DNA from: Shewanella corallii | GTDB taxonomy: Bacteria; Pseudomonadota; Gammaproteobacteria; Enterobacterales; Shewanellaceae | DNA: 64,000 bases | Direction of reading: 5' to 3' | Assembly: GCF_023349125.1 (NCBI RefSeq) | Contig: NZ_JAKIKT010000001.1 | Span: forward strand, 62,001-126,000 | Shown: piece by piece, positions 1-8,447 of the stretch | Numbering within the stretch: the first letter of the stretch is position 1 | Layout: each line of letters starts with the position of its first letter | Notes under the pieces: generated by a model | Databases searched by the model: none | The model's input: the letters and a program-made list of their open reading frames with translations, nothing else | What the model was told of the DNA's origin: nothing | Made by a program: the position numbers and the translations under genes

Positions 1-14
1 TCCGGCCTTTTTGC

Positions 15-62
15 TATCTGCTGGTGAATATTAGTATCTGCTTGATGAATCTCACTATCTGC
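15..62. repeat. three phased TATCTGC direct repeats
   Basis: The heptamer TATCTGC occurs at 15-21, 35-41 and 56-62. The first two copies continue with a similar tail ending in TGAAT. The spacing of 20 and 21 bases is close to two helical turns, so the copies would lie on one face of the DNA. They sit upstream of the DedA gene and just after what looks like the tail of an upstream terminator (GGCC followed by T residues at 4-12). A regulator binding array is an inference only. Confidence 0.4.
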
Positions 63-200
63 AAACATTGCCATTTTTTCATTAAATCCTTCACTTCGAA
101 AAGATGAAATCGGTGTATGCTTGCTCTTCCCGGGCCACCAAGTGCCCGAAAATTCCCATTGTTTATGCTGGCCCCGCCAGGTTGTTTGGAGCATAAGGTA

Positions 201-857
201 TTGGACTCCCTCATTAATGTTATTACCGCTCTGTGGCATCAGGACTTTACTACCCTGATGGCGCCCGGGAGTGCTTTGCTGATTTACCTGTGTGTCGGGA
301 CCCTGATTTTTCTTGAAAGTGGCTTTATTCCGGCTGCGCCGCTGCCCTGTGATTCTGTGGTGATCCTCTCTGGCACCCTTGGGGCTGTGGGTGTGGTTAA
401 CCCTGTGCTGATGTTGATCATCATTATCTGCGCCGCCGCTATCGGCAGCTGGCTGGCCAATATGCAGGGTAAGTGGCTTAATCGCCTGCCTATGGTGCAG
501 CGTTGGGTGGACTCGGTGCCATCCGACAAGCTGCAAACCGTGGATAAACTCCTGGGCCGACATGGTCTGGTGGCCTTGTTTACTGCCCGTTTTATTCCTG
601 TTGTTCGCTCACTTTTGCCCTTGATGATGGGCATGCGTTTGCAGCGCCAGCGGGTGTTCCAGTACTTTGCCTGGTTCAGCGCCTTTATCTGGGGCTGCTT
701 GCTGGTAGGACTGGGTTATCTGTTACCTTCACTGCCTGAAAATGTCAGTCGGGTAGTGACCATGATTTTGATGGCCGCGCCAATCATCACTCTGTGTCTG
801 GCGATCAGCAGTTGGGTGATATTCAAATTCCGCGGCAAGTTAAAGAAGTCAGCTTAG
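201..857 (+). CDS. DedA/SNARE-associated family inner-membrane protein
   Basis: Multipass inner-membrane protein of the DedA (VTT) family, known for roles in membrane homeostasis and undecaprenyl-phosphate or lipid flipping. The family signature is visible: an N-terminal E-S-G-F-I-P-A-x-P-L-P-C-D segment, a central F-x-A-R-F-I-P-V-V-R-S motif and four to five hydrophobic stretches, with a basic C-terminus. At about 218 residues it has normal family length. The chosen start is TTG at 201, preceded by AAGG, because family members begin near the L-D-S-L segment; an in-frame ATG at 168 or a TTG/ATG further upstream would add residues that do not look like family sequence. It is convergent with priA and shares a bidirectional terminator with it. 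The family assignment is firm; the exact start is not. Confidence 0.85.
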   Translation: MDSLINVITALWHQDFTTLMAPGSALLIYLCVGTLIFLESGFIPAAPLPCDSVVILSGTLGAVGVVNPVLMLIIIICAAAIGSWLANMQGKWLNRLPMVQRWVDSVPSDKLQTVDKLLGRHGLVALFTARFIPVVRSLLPLMMGMRLQRQRVFQYFAWFSAFIWGCLLVGLGYLLPSLPENVSRVVTMILMAAPIITLCLAISSWVIFKFRGKLKKSA

Positions 858-885
858 CCATCTCATCTTATGTGTATGGAAAAGC

Positions 886-911
886 AAAAAGCGCCCGCGG
901 GCGCTTTTTTA
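886..911. terminator. bidirectional rho-independent terminator
   Basis: GC-rich palindrome AGCGCCCG/CGGGCGCT flanked by an A-run on the left and a T-run on the right, placed between the convergent dedA-family gene and priA. It can end transcription from both sides. Confidence 0.85.
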
Positions 912-918
912 TTACTTC

Positions 919-3114
919 TCAGAGCAGATCCTGGGGATCTCTGTCCAGGCTCCAGCGGCACTTCTTGGCCGATTGCAGCTGACTGACCTGAGCCAACATG
1001 CGTTCGGTTTCCTTTTGCAGCCGGGTTCTGTCTTTGGCCTGGAACATCAGCTGTCGTCTGTATTTACCGGCTTTTCGGTCCAGCGGGGCAGGCATCGGGC
1101 CTATCACTTCAAACTCTCTGTCTCTGGGCAGCATCATCGCCATCTCATTCAAAAAGCTATCGGCATCCTGAGGGTTGTGGGCCTCGGCCCGGATAAGCAC
1201 CATGTGCCAGGCGGGTGGCAGCAGAGCCTGTTGTCTCTCCTGCAGCTGGCTGCGGGCAAACTCACCATACCCTCGCTGCATCAGATCTCTCAGGATAGGG
1301 TTATCTCCCTGATGGGTCTGCAGCAGCACCATGCCGGGTTTGGCGGCCCGACCGGCGCGGCCGGACACCTGGGTGTAGAGCTGGCCGAAACGTTCAGGCG
1401 CTCGGAAGTCGGCACTGAACAGGGCACCATCGACATCAAGCAGACCAACCAGAGTTACATCGGGGAAGTGATGACCCTTAGCCAGCATCTGGGTGCCCAC
1501 CAGAATTTTGTACTCGCCTCTGTGGATAGCACCCAGGTGTTCTTCCAGCGAGCCCTTGAGGCGTGTAGTGTCACGGTCGATACGCACCACAGGGTGTTTG
1601 GGGAAGAGTTTTTCCAGTACTGAGGCCAGCTGCTCTGTGCCGACCCCCTGACCGGCCAGCATGGTACTGCCGCAATTATGGCACTGGCGGGGAATAGGAT
1701 ACTGGTTACCACAGTGGTGGCAGCAGATCTCCCCCAGCTGCTGGTGCAGAGTAAAGAAGGCGTCGCAGCGATCGCACTCATGCAGGTGGCCACACTCGTG
1801 GCACAGTAGTGCAGGGGCAAAACCGCGGCGATTAAGAAACAGCAGTACCTGATTGCCCGCATCCAGGTGCAGGCGCATTTCATTTATCAGTGGTTGGGAT
1901 AAACCGGCAGTCAAAGGCTGGCTGCGAATATCGATAATCCCTTGCTTAACATTCTGGGCTGCGCCCGCCCGTTTACTCAAACTCAGGTGGCGATAGCGCC
2001 CGCTGAGCGCATTATTAAGGGTTTCCAGCGAGGGGGTGGCGGTTCCCAGAATCACGGGGATCCCCTCCAGATGACCTCGCATGACCGCCAGATCCCGGGC
2101 GTGATAGCCAACGCCTTCCTGCTGCTTGAAGCTGGAATCGTGTTCTTCATCCAGAATAATCACACCGGGATATTTCATCGGCGTGAACAGGGCTGAGCGA
2201 GTGCCGATAATAATGGCCGCTTCACCACACTTGGCGTCGCGCCAGGCGTTCAGGCGGGCATTGTCGGTCAGGCCCGAGTGGATAACAGCGACCTTTACCC
2301 TGAAACGACGACGGAAACGGTTGATGGTTTGCGGTGTCAGGCCAATCTCGGGGACCAGGATTAGCGCCTGCCGACCCTGTTTAAGGTGGTGTTCCAGAGT
2401 AGCCAGATAGACTTCGGTCTTGCCTGAGCCGGTAATCCCCTCCAGCAAGGTACAGCTGAAATTATCTTCCTGAGTCATGGCTGCTACCGCCACGGCTTGC
2501 TCTTTGTTGAGCTTGTGAGGTTCTTCATCCATCACCAGCAGTTGGCGCCAACTGAGATCCAGTTGCTGGGTAATCTCCAGCTTTTCTACCCAGTTCTTGT
2601 CGCACAGGGCTTTAAGTCCTGACTTGCTCAGCTCCAGCGCGTTGAACTCTTCATCGGTCAGGGCTGACTTGGCCAGCTCCATCAAAATCTTCTGTTGAGC
2701 CGGTGCTCTTTTGATACTGGCAGGATCGGCAGCGCGCCCCGCTTCGGTCAGTTGCAGCTGGGTGATGGTATCGCGACTGGAGTCAGCGCCCTTTCGCAGC
2801 GCCGCTGGAATCGCCTGGCTCAGCATCTGACCATGACTGCAGAAGTAATACCTTGCAGCCCACTGGGTGAGTTTATAGAGTGGGTCAGGCAGTAGTGCTG
2901 AGTCATCCAGCAGCTCAATAATCGGTTTGACCTGCGCCGGAGCCAGGTCGCACTTATCTGTTACCCCTGTCACCAAACCTATCAGTTGCTGGCGGCCGAA
3001 AGGCACTTTAACTCTGGCACCTATGGCAGGTTGCTGTGGCATACTCTCTGGCAGGCGATAGCTGAAATCGCGTTTCAGGGGAACCGGCAGCGCAACCTCT
3101 ACATACAGGGACAT
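919..3114 (-). CDS. priA: primosomal protein N' (replication restart helicase PriA)
   Basis: PriA, the 3'-to-5' DNA helicase that recognises stalled forks and reloads the replisome. The 731-residue length is normal. Visible parts: N-terminal DNA-binding region; Walker A G-I-T-G-S-G-K-T-E near residue 227; Walker B/DEAH-type box D-E-E-H near 322; motif G-T-A-T-P-S; L-N-R-R-G-F; then a paired zinc-binding region with CHECGHLHECDRC and CCHHCG/CHNCG clusters around residues 435-480; a helicase motif with G-T-Q-M-L-A-K-G-H-H-F; and V-S-G-R-A-G-R-A. It is a single leftward gene, convergent with the DedA gene and divergent from the FimV-like gene. No frame problem was seen. Identification is secure. 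Confidence 0.98.
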   Translation of the reverse strand: MSLYVEVALPVPLKRDFSYRLPESMPQQPAIGARVKVPFGRQQLIGLVTGVTDKCDLAPAQVKPIIELLDDSALLPDPLYKLTQWAARYYFCSHGQMLSQAIPAALRKGADSSRDTITQLQLTEAGRAADPASIKRAPAQQKILMELAKSALTDEEFNALELSKSGLKALCDKNWVEKLEITQQLDLSWRQLLVMDEEPHKLNKEQAVAVAAMTQEDNFSCTLLEGITGSGKTEVYLATLEHHLKQGRQALILVPEIGLTPQTINRFRRRFRVKVAVIHSGLTDNARLNAWRDAKCGEAAIIIGTRSALFTPMKYPGVIILDEEHDSSFKQQEGVGYHARDLAVMRGHLEGIPVILGTATPSLETLNNALSGRYRHLSLSKRAGAAQNVKQGIIDIRSQPLTAGLSQPLINEMRLHLDAGNQVLLFLNRRGFAPALLCHECGHLHECDRCDAFFTLHQQLGEICCHHCGNQYPIPRQCHNCGSTMLAGQGVGTEQLASVLEKLFPKHPVVRIDRDTTRLKGSLEEHLGAIHRGEYKILVGTQMLAKGHHFPDVTLVGLLDVDGALFSADFRAPERFGQLYTQVSGRAGRAAKPGMVLLQTHQGDNPILRDLMQRGYGEFARSQLQERQQALLPPAWHMVLIRAEAHNPQDADSFLNEMAMMLPRDREFEVIGPMPAPLDRKAGKYRRQLMFQAKDRTRLQKETERMLAQVSQLQSAKKCRWSLDRDPQDLL

Positions 3115-3187
3115 ATCAGGGTAATTTCTTTTCAGGATGGCAGCTTAGTTTACCCAAAGGGAATGATTTGTGAAGGACGAAGGAAGA

Positions 3188-3901
3188 ATGCTTAGATCAG
3201 GTGGTGCAGGATTTTTAGGGCTGTTATTGCTGTTGCTGACAGCTTGGCCTGCGAGCGCGGAGATTGAACATATCAGCTTGAACAAACTCCAGTTTCTTCA
3301 GGGCGAGTCGGTGAAGATGCGGATAAACCTGGTGGCTGAACCCAAAGATCTCAGGCGACTTGAGTTTGTACTGTGGCAGGAGTCAGGTCCGGAAAAGCTG
3401 ATGGTGCAGCGCCTCAGCCCCTATCTGGTGGAGTTGATGGGGTTTGAAAAAGTGGTCGACCCCAATGCTTATATTATGGTGCGCGTATACTTGATAAACC
3501 GTTGGGAACCCATGACCCGCATTGCCCTGTTTAATGAACTGGATGCATTACCCGATTACAGTCAGATTGCGGCTGCAGTGGAAAATCCTGCCCCGGCTCA
3601 GATCAAAAAGGATCAATTGGGATCCGGATCCGATCTGATTGCTGCAAATTGCACCATAGATTATCAGCCCGGAGAGACCCTTTGGCGTATAGGTACCCGC
3701 TATGCCAAAACCTGGAACAGCCATGTTTATGGTGCAATTCTGGCGATTTTTGAAGCCAATAAAGGATCTTTTTACAAGAGTAATATCAAATACTTAAAGA
3801 AGAATGCTCATCTTGAGTGTCCTGCGCAAGGCGCCTGGAATGGCTATGGCAGCAAGGCTGAGGCGGAGCAGATGTTTGAACAGTTAAGCACCGCGAACTA
3901 A
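3188..3901 (+). CDS. FimV-like secreted protein with LysM-type domain
   Basis: Exported protein of about 237 residues. The N-terminus is a signal peptide (L-L-L-L-L-L-T-A-W-P-A-S-A, cut likely after ASA). The mature N-terminal half resembles the FimV N-terminal domain (S-L-x-x-L-x-x-x-Q-G-E-S). The C-terminal half carries a LysM-like segment, P-G-E-T-L-W-R-I-G followed by A-I-F-E-A-N and N-I-K-Y-L-K-K-N-A, the arrangement found in FimV/TspA proteins. It is much shorter than true FimV and lacks its long acidic C-terminal region. The start at ATG 3188 is preceded by GAAGGACGAAGGAAGA, a strong ribosome site; a GTG at 3170 is in frame but less likely. It is divergent from priA. A periplasmic, peptidoglycan-associated role is inferred. 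Confidence 0.75.
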   Translation: MLRSGGAGFLGLLLLLLTAWPASAEIEHISLNKLQFLQGESVKMRINLVAEPKDLRRLEFVLWQESGPEKLMVQRLSPYLVELMGFEKVVDPNAYIMVRVYLINRWEPMTRIALFNELDALPDYSQIAAAVENPAPAQIKKDQLGSGSDLIAANCTIDYQPGETLWRIGTRYAKTWNSHVYGAILAIFEANKGSFYKSNIKYLKKNAHLECPAQGAWNGYGSKAEAEQMFEQLSTAN

Positions 3902-3926
3902 GGCTGGCGAAGGCTGGAAAATCTGC

Positions 3927-3955
3927 TTGTTTCCCTTGGCGAGATACTGTACTAT
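3927..3955 (+). promoter_or_regulatory. probable sigma-70 promoter of rpmE
   Basis: TTGTTT at 3927-3932 and TACTAT at 3950-3955 are separated by exactly 17 bases. This would give a leader of about 80 bases before rpmE. A small hairpin (CCGAC/GTTGG, 3995-4009) lies in that leader. Confidence 0.5.
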
Positions 3956-4043
3956 TCTGCGCCCTGAACATATGTCATTAACTGCATGTGGTGTCCGACT
4001 TCGGGTTGGAAGAGCGACATGGCCTTAAATTGAGGTAATCCCA

Positions 4044-4256
4044 ATGAAACCAGGTATCCATCCTGAATACGCAGAAATCACTGCAACCTGTACTTGTGGT
4101 AACGTTATCAAGGTGAACTCTACCGTAGGTAAAGATCTGCACCTGGACGTATGTGGTGCTTGTCACCCATTCTACACTGGTACCCAGAAAGTTGTTGATA
4201 CCGGTGGTCGTATCGACAAGTTCAACAAGCGTTTCGGTATGCTTGGCAAGAAGTAA
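4044..4256 (+). CDS. rpmE: 50S ribosomal protein L31 (bL31)
   Basis: Ribosomal protein bL31, which sits at the subunit interface (bridge B1b). At 70 residues it has normal length. This is the zinc-binding (C+) form: cysteines are visible at C-T-C-G and later in [12 protein letters not shown], followed by the conserved R-I-D-K-F-N-K-R-F basic C-terminus. It is a single-gene unit with a plausible promoter upstream and a terminator immediately downstream. The ribosome site TTGAGGT lies ahead of the ATG. Because this is the C+ type, a zinc-independent C- paralogue under Zur may exist elsewhere; none is in this window. Confidence 0.98.
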   Translation: MKPGIHPEYAEITATCTCGNVIKVNSTVGKDLHLDVCGACHPFYTGTQKVVDTGGRIDKFNKRFGMLGKK

Positions 4257-4280
4257 TTGCGATTGCAATGATTTCTATAA

Positions 4281-4304
4281 AAGGCGCCTCAGGGCGCCTT
4301 TTTT
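4281..4304 (+). terminator. rho-independent terminator of rpmE
   Basis: AAGGCGCC, loop TCAG, GGCGCCTT, then further T residues, starting 25 bases after the rpmE stop. Confidence 0.9.
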
Positions 4305-4674
4305 GTATCTGGAATTTGTAAAAATAGCCACTCGTCCGACCAATTGTCCAATTTTCTAGTAAATTTACAATTTATCTTCAGTAGTTCCTCTGTAAACCGC
4401 ATTTTTAGGCAGTTCTGAATGTAGCTTTTCTACAGTTAACCCTACTGCAAAAGCCTAATTTACTGCCTGAATAATTCAGCTAATATCAGGTTTGCTTTAA
4501 TTTTTTTACACTAAACCCATAAATCACAATATTTTGTTTAAATAGCGTTGATATTGGCGTATTGTTGTGCGCCTGTAGACCCCGCACCTGTCAATACTGC
4601 TTTGGGAGAGACAGTGTTGATATCTGAAGGGTTGACCTCTTTCGCTCAAATTAGTTGTTTTTCAGGAATAGAAA
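4305..4674 (+). other. AT-rich intergenic region upstream of the malic enzyme gene
   Basis: 370 bases without a credible gene. It is AT-rich and contains an inverted repeat TGTAG-N5-CTACA at 4420-4434. The ribosome site for the malic enzyme is AGGAAT just before 4675. The length suggests a regulated promoter, but no single -35/-10 pair stood out clearly. Confidence 0.4.
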
Positions 4675-5922
4675 ATGACCGACCTTCGTCAACAAGCCCT
4701 TGATTATCATGAGTTTCCTGTGCCAGGTAAAACTGCTGTTTGCCTGACCAAACCCGCCCGCACCAGTAAGGATTTGGCACTGGCCTACAGCCCGGGTGTG
4801 GCTGAGCCTGTGCGTGAAATTGCGTCTAACCCGTCTGATGCCTACCGCTATACCAATAAAGGCAATACGGTTGCCGTTATTTCCAACGGTACTGCGATTC
4901 TGGGTCTGGGGAATCTGGGACCTTTGGCATCCAAGCCTGTGATGGAAGGTAAGGCTCTGTTGTTCAAGCACTTCGCCAATATTGACGCGACAGATATTGA
5001 AGTGAAGCACCGTACTACTGAAGAGTTTATCAATACCGTTGAAGCGATCGCCGACACCTTTGGTGGTATCAATCTGGAAGATATTAAAGCGCCAGAGTGT
5101 TTTGAGATTGAGCGCGAGCTGATTGAGCGCTGTGCTATCCCGGTATTCCACGATGACCAGCACGGTACTGCGATTGTGACTGCTGCCGGTATGATCAATG
5201 CGCTGGAAATTCAGGGCAAGGAACTGTGCAAGGCGGTATTCGTTTGTATGGGGGCCGGCGCTGCTGCGATCGCCTGTATGACCATGTTGGTTAAGTGTGG
5301 TGCCCAGCGCGAGAACATCTATATGCTGGACCGTCAGGGCGTACTGCATACCCGCCGTGATGATATGAATGAATATAAGCAGCTGTTCGCCAACAACACA
5401 GACAAGCGCACGCTGCAGGATGTTATCGCCGGTGCGGACGTATTCCTGGGTCTGTCCGGTCCGGACCTGCTGACCGAAGAAGATATCAAGTTGATGGCTG
5501 ACAAGCCGGTGATCTTCGCCTGTTCCAACCCGGATCCCGAGATCAAGCCTGAGCTGGCCCATGCTACCCGTCAGGATCTGATCATGGGTACTGGCCGCAG
5601 CGACTATCCAAACCAGGTTAACAATGTTCTGTGCTTCCCATTCATCTTCCGCGGTGCACTGGATGTGCGTGCTACCCGCATTAATGATGAGATGAAGATT
5701 GCTGCCGTTCGCGCGATCGCCGATCTGGCGAAAGAACCAGTACCGGATTCGGTACTGGCAGCCTATGAAGGCGTGACCGAAATGAAGTTTGGCGCTGATT
5801 ACGTACTGCCAAAGCCCATGGATCCACGTCTGTTGTCCCGTATTGCCAAGGCTGTGGCGCAGGCTGCCATCGACTCAGGCGTCGCTCAGCTGACTGACTT
5901 GCCTGATGGGTATATGGACTGA
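4675..5922 (+). CDS. malic enzyme (malate dehydrogenase, decarboxylating), short form
   Basis: Cytosolic enzyme that oxidatively decarboxylates malate to pyruvate with NAD(P). The N-terminal malic domain shows Y-S-P-G-V-A-E-P, T-N-K-G-N-T-V-A-V-I-S-N-G-T-A-I-L-G-L-G-N and F-H-D-D-Q-H-G-T-A (metal and substrate residues). The Rossmann-type domain follows with G-A-G-A-A-A. At 415 residues it ends after the NAD(P) domain and lacks the phosphotransacetylase-like C-terminal half of the long E. coli MaeB. In Shewanella-type genomes this short form lies beside rpmE, as here. It appears monocistronic, with its own long upstream region and a strong terminator. Cofactor preference cannot be read with confidence. 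Confidence 0.95.
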   Translation: MTDLRQQALDYHEFPVPGKTAVCLTKPARTSKDLALAYSPGVAEPVREIASNPSDAYRYTNKGNTVAVISNGTAILGLGNLGPLASKPVMEGKALLFKHFANIDATDIEVKHRTTEEFINTVEAIADTFGGINLEDIKAPECFEIERELIERCAIPVFHDDQHGTAIVTAAGMINALEIQGKELCKAVFVCMGAGAAAIACMTMLVKCGAQRENIYMLDRQGVLHTRRDDMNEYKQLFANNTDKRTLQDVIAGADVFLGLSGPDLLTEEDIKLMADKPVIFACSNPDPEIKPELAHATRQDLIMGTGRSDYPNQVNNVLCFPFIFRGALDVRATRINDEMKIAAVRAIADLAKEPVPDSVLAAYEGVTEMKFGADYVLPKPMDPRLLSRIAKAVAQAAIDSGVAQLTDLPDGYMD

Positions 5923-5940
5923 TTGAGTTGAATCTGTCAC

Positions 5941-5964
5941 AAGGGGCCTTCACGGCCCCTTTTT
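5941..5964 (+). terminator. rho-independent terminator of the malic enzyme gene
   Basis: AAGGGGCC, loop TTCAC, GGCCCCTT and a T-run, 18 bases after the stop codon. Confidence 0.9.
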
Positions 5965-6311
5965 ATTGGCTTCGACCCGTTTAACCTGGACCAGAGATTT
6001 ATTGGCGTTTTATAACTGCTTGAAAGGCTGTGCAACAAGCTGCAAATATGGGTTTTTATGTGACTCAAGGTTGCCTTTTGTTGGTCACTTAGAAATAATC
6101 AAGCTTCCTCAGTACAGGTGCTGAAACATTTGGCAAAAAAGCTGCTCACTGCTTAAGGATACTTGATGAGTGGCACCGCTTTCACTGAGTTTATTTTGTT
6201 GTCGGGATCATGCTTGTCGACAGTTTATGGTTGTAGTTGAAGAAAATGACATTCAACTGCAGTTGACGTGGCGATGGCCGTTTTCAGAGTGACAGGGACA
6301 AGACGCTGAAT
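5965..6311 (+). other. intergenic region upstream of csrD
   Basis: About 350 bases with no supported gene. A weak promoter-like pair, TTGCCT followed after 17 bases by AATAAT, lies near 6070-6100. Nothing else clear was seen. Confidence 0.3.
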
Positions 6312-8210
6312 ATGAAGCTGACTCGAATGCTGACAAAAAAACTGGTGAGCTTCTGGATTGTATCTCTGGCGGCTGTGGCTTTCCTGTTCATGCTGTTTGC
6401 ATTTTTCAGCTATGTGCACCTGACTTCCAGATTCCAGCAACACCAGGTTGATGAGTTGCAATCTCTGCTTATTGTTGAACGTCATGAGCAGCGCAACGAA
6501 CATGTTAAAGAGTGGCTTCCCTCAATACTTCAGGCCTACGACGCCCAGTCCTTCGATCTTCTTGAAAATGGTAAAGTTATCTACAGCTATCGCGCAGAGC
6601 AAGTATCCGGGCGTCCGGTACTGTATCTAGAGCAGCTGTCAGTCGAACCGGATCTGAGGATGCGGCTTGAACTTCCCAGACCCTTCACCATCAATACCCC
6701 TGACTGGCAGGAGTTGTCGATTATCGGCGTCACTCTGTTGTTTCTTATCCTGTTGGTGACCTATGGGCAGAGTTGGTTGAGAAAACAGATGATGGGGATT
6801 GAAGAGCTCTCTTCCCGTAGCCAATTGATTCTGGCTGGTGATTACCAAAAAGCAGCCAAGGCCGAGGGTAACGGTCAACCTAAATTGATTAATAAAGCGA
6901 TTACCGAGCTGTTGAATGCGCTTGAGGATGCCAGCGTAGAGCGCACCCGCTTTGATCAGTTTATTCGCACCAACACATTTCTCGATCCCGAAACCCGGGT
7001 GGGAAACCGGCTGTTTTTGAACAATCGCCTTGAGGCGCTGAGCTATCAACAACGGATGATAGTGTCGGGGACTCTCTACCTGATCATGCTCGAAGGTCTT
7101 GAAACCTATAAAAAGAAGCAAGGTGAGCAGGAATTGTCTGAACTGCTGGATCTGGTGATCGACGGCATCAATAAGGTGTTGAGCTTACAACCCAACAGCC
7201 TGCTTGCCCGACGGGCCAGCAATCAGTTTGCTGTGGTGGTGCCGCAGTTTTCTTTGGCCGAAGCCGATCATCTGGCGGAGCGCTTACTCAAGTTGTGTGT
7301 GTCGCAGCTGGATCTGGTTACCCGCAAAAAGGCTCGCTGTTACATAGGCGCAGCTTATTTTCGAGAAGGAGATCCAGTACACCAGTTGATGGAAGAGGCC
7401 GAGATGTCACTCAAGGCTGCTCAGCTGCAGGAAGCCAGTAATTGGTTTATGTACGATAAAGGTGCCGTTGATGAAGAATTTGCCAAAGGTTCTGTAAGAT
7501 GGCGCTCATTATTGGAGACAGCTCTGGCTCACCGTCGTGTGTACGCCTACGGCCAGTCAGTTGTCGATATTGACAATAATGTGCTGCATACCGAATTGTT
7601 CAGCCGTATCAAGGATGCTCAAGGTAAGATGATCCGTGCCAACCAGTTTGTGCCCATGGCCAATAAGGTTGGTTTGATGCCGAGAATTGAGCGACAGCTT
7701 ATCGAGTTGGTGTTGACCCAGGTTATTCCCAAATACCCTGATGCATATTTCAGCGTTAATCTGAGTCTGGACAGTTTGCAAAATAAGGCGTTTGTTCACT
7801 GGCTGACCGGCTATTTACTGGAGCACAGAGCACACATTCAAAGACTGATTATTGAAATATCTGAAGAAGTTATGGTCAGGCATGGGGATAAGTTCAAATC
7901 TGTGCTGCAGATGATTAAAACCATGGGAGCCAAGCTTTGTGTCGACAATGTCGGGCAGGATGTTGTCAGTGTTCACTATATGAGTGAGTACAAGGTCGAT
8001 CTGATGAAACTGCACAGATCAATTATCCGTCAGATTCACCTTCGCCCAGAGAATCAATTGTTTGTGCGAAGTCTGATTGGCGGTTTGTACCGCACAAATG
8101 TTACAGTACTGGCAGAAGGTGTTGAATTGTTCGAAGAGTGGCAAACATTACAAATTTTAGGGGTCAGTGGTGGTCAGGGTAAATTCTTTGGTTCCCCTGA
8201 AGCGGTATAA
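6312..8210 (+). CDS. csrD: CsrD/MshH, membrane-bound degenerate GGDEF-EAL regulator
   Basis: Homologue of E. coli CsrD, called MshH in MSHA loci. CsrD promotes RNase E-dependent decay of the CsrB/C-type small RNAs and so controls CsrA activity. Layout of the 632 residues: transmembrane helix at about 11-33, periplasmic loop, second helix at about 132-152, linker/HAMP-like part, GGDEF-like domain, EAL-like domain. Both catalytic signatures are degraded: the GGDEF site reads R-A-S-N-Q-F and the EAL position reads T-E-L-F, as expected for a non-catalytic CsrD. It lies immediately upstream of mshI, separated by 237 bases, and is probably transcribed separately. The link to pilus regulation is by position and by family knowledge. 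Confidence 0.9.
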   Translation: MKLTRMLTKKLVSFWIVSLAAVAFLFMLFAFFSYVHLTSRFQQHQVDELQSLLIVERHEQRNEHVKEWLPSILQAYDAQSFDLLENGKVIYSYRAEQVSGRPVLYLEQLSVEPDLRMRLELPRPFTINTPDWQELSIIGVTLLFLILLVTYGQSWLRKQMMGIEELSSRSQLILAGDYQKAAKAEGNGQPKLINKAITELLNALEDASVERTRFDQFIRTNTFLDPETRVGNRLFLNNRLEALSYQQRMIVSGTLYLIMLEGLETYKKKQGEQELSELLDLVIDGINKVLSLQPNSLLARRASNQFAVVVPQFSLAEADHLAERLLKLCVSQLDLVTRKKARCYIGAAYFREGDPVHQLMEEAEMSLKAAQLQEASNWFMYDKGAVDEEFAKGSVRWRSLLETALAHRRVYAYGQSVVDIDNNVLHTELFSRIKDAQGKMIRANQFVPMANKVGLMPRIERQLIELVLTQVIPKYPDAYFSVNLSLDSLQNKAFVHWLTGYLLEHRAHIQRLIIEISEEVMVRHGDKFKSVLQMIKTMGAKLCVDNVGQDVVSVHYMSEYKVDLMKLHRSIIRQIHLRPENQLFVRSLIGGLYRTNVTVLAEGVELFEEWQTLQILGVSGGQGKFFGSPEAV

Positions 8211-8447
8211 TCCTAATTTGCATTGCAAAGTTAGTAATTTAATTGGCGAACACGGTAAAATCCGCTTAACTTACAGATAGGCTGGGTAAATTGTGTTAAT
8301 TGCCTAAATCACAAAGAATTATCTGCAAAGTTGTGCTTGGTAACGGCATCGAAAAACCGTTGCGATTATTGATGTGGCAGATTTTGTGCATATGTGCCGG
8401 GTATGGCAATTTCCCCGTTAATCACTACTGGAAAGTAGAAATATTAT

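Noticed and set aside
4651..5562. Long open frame antisense to the malic enzyme gene
   Set aside because: It mirrors the codon bias of a highly conserved gene on the other strand.
8291..8314. CRP-like site (TGTG and CACA) upstream of mshI
   Set aside because: The half-sites span 22 bases from outer edge to outer edge instead of the 16 expected for TGTGA-N6-TCACA.
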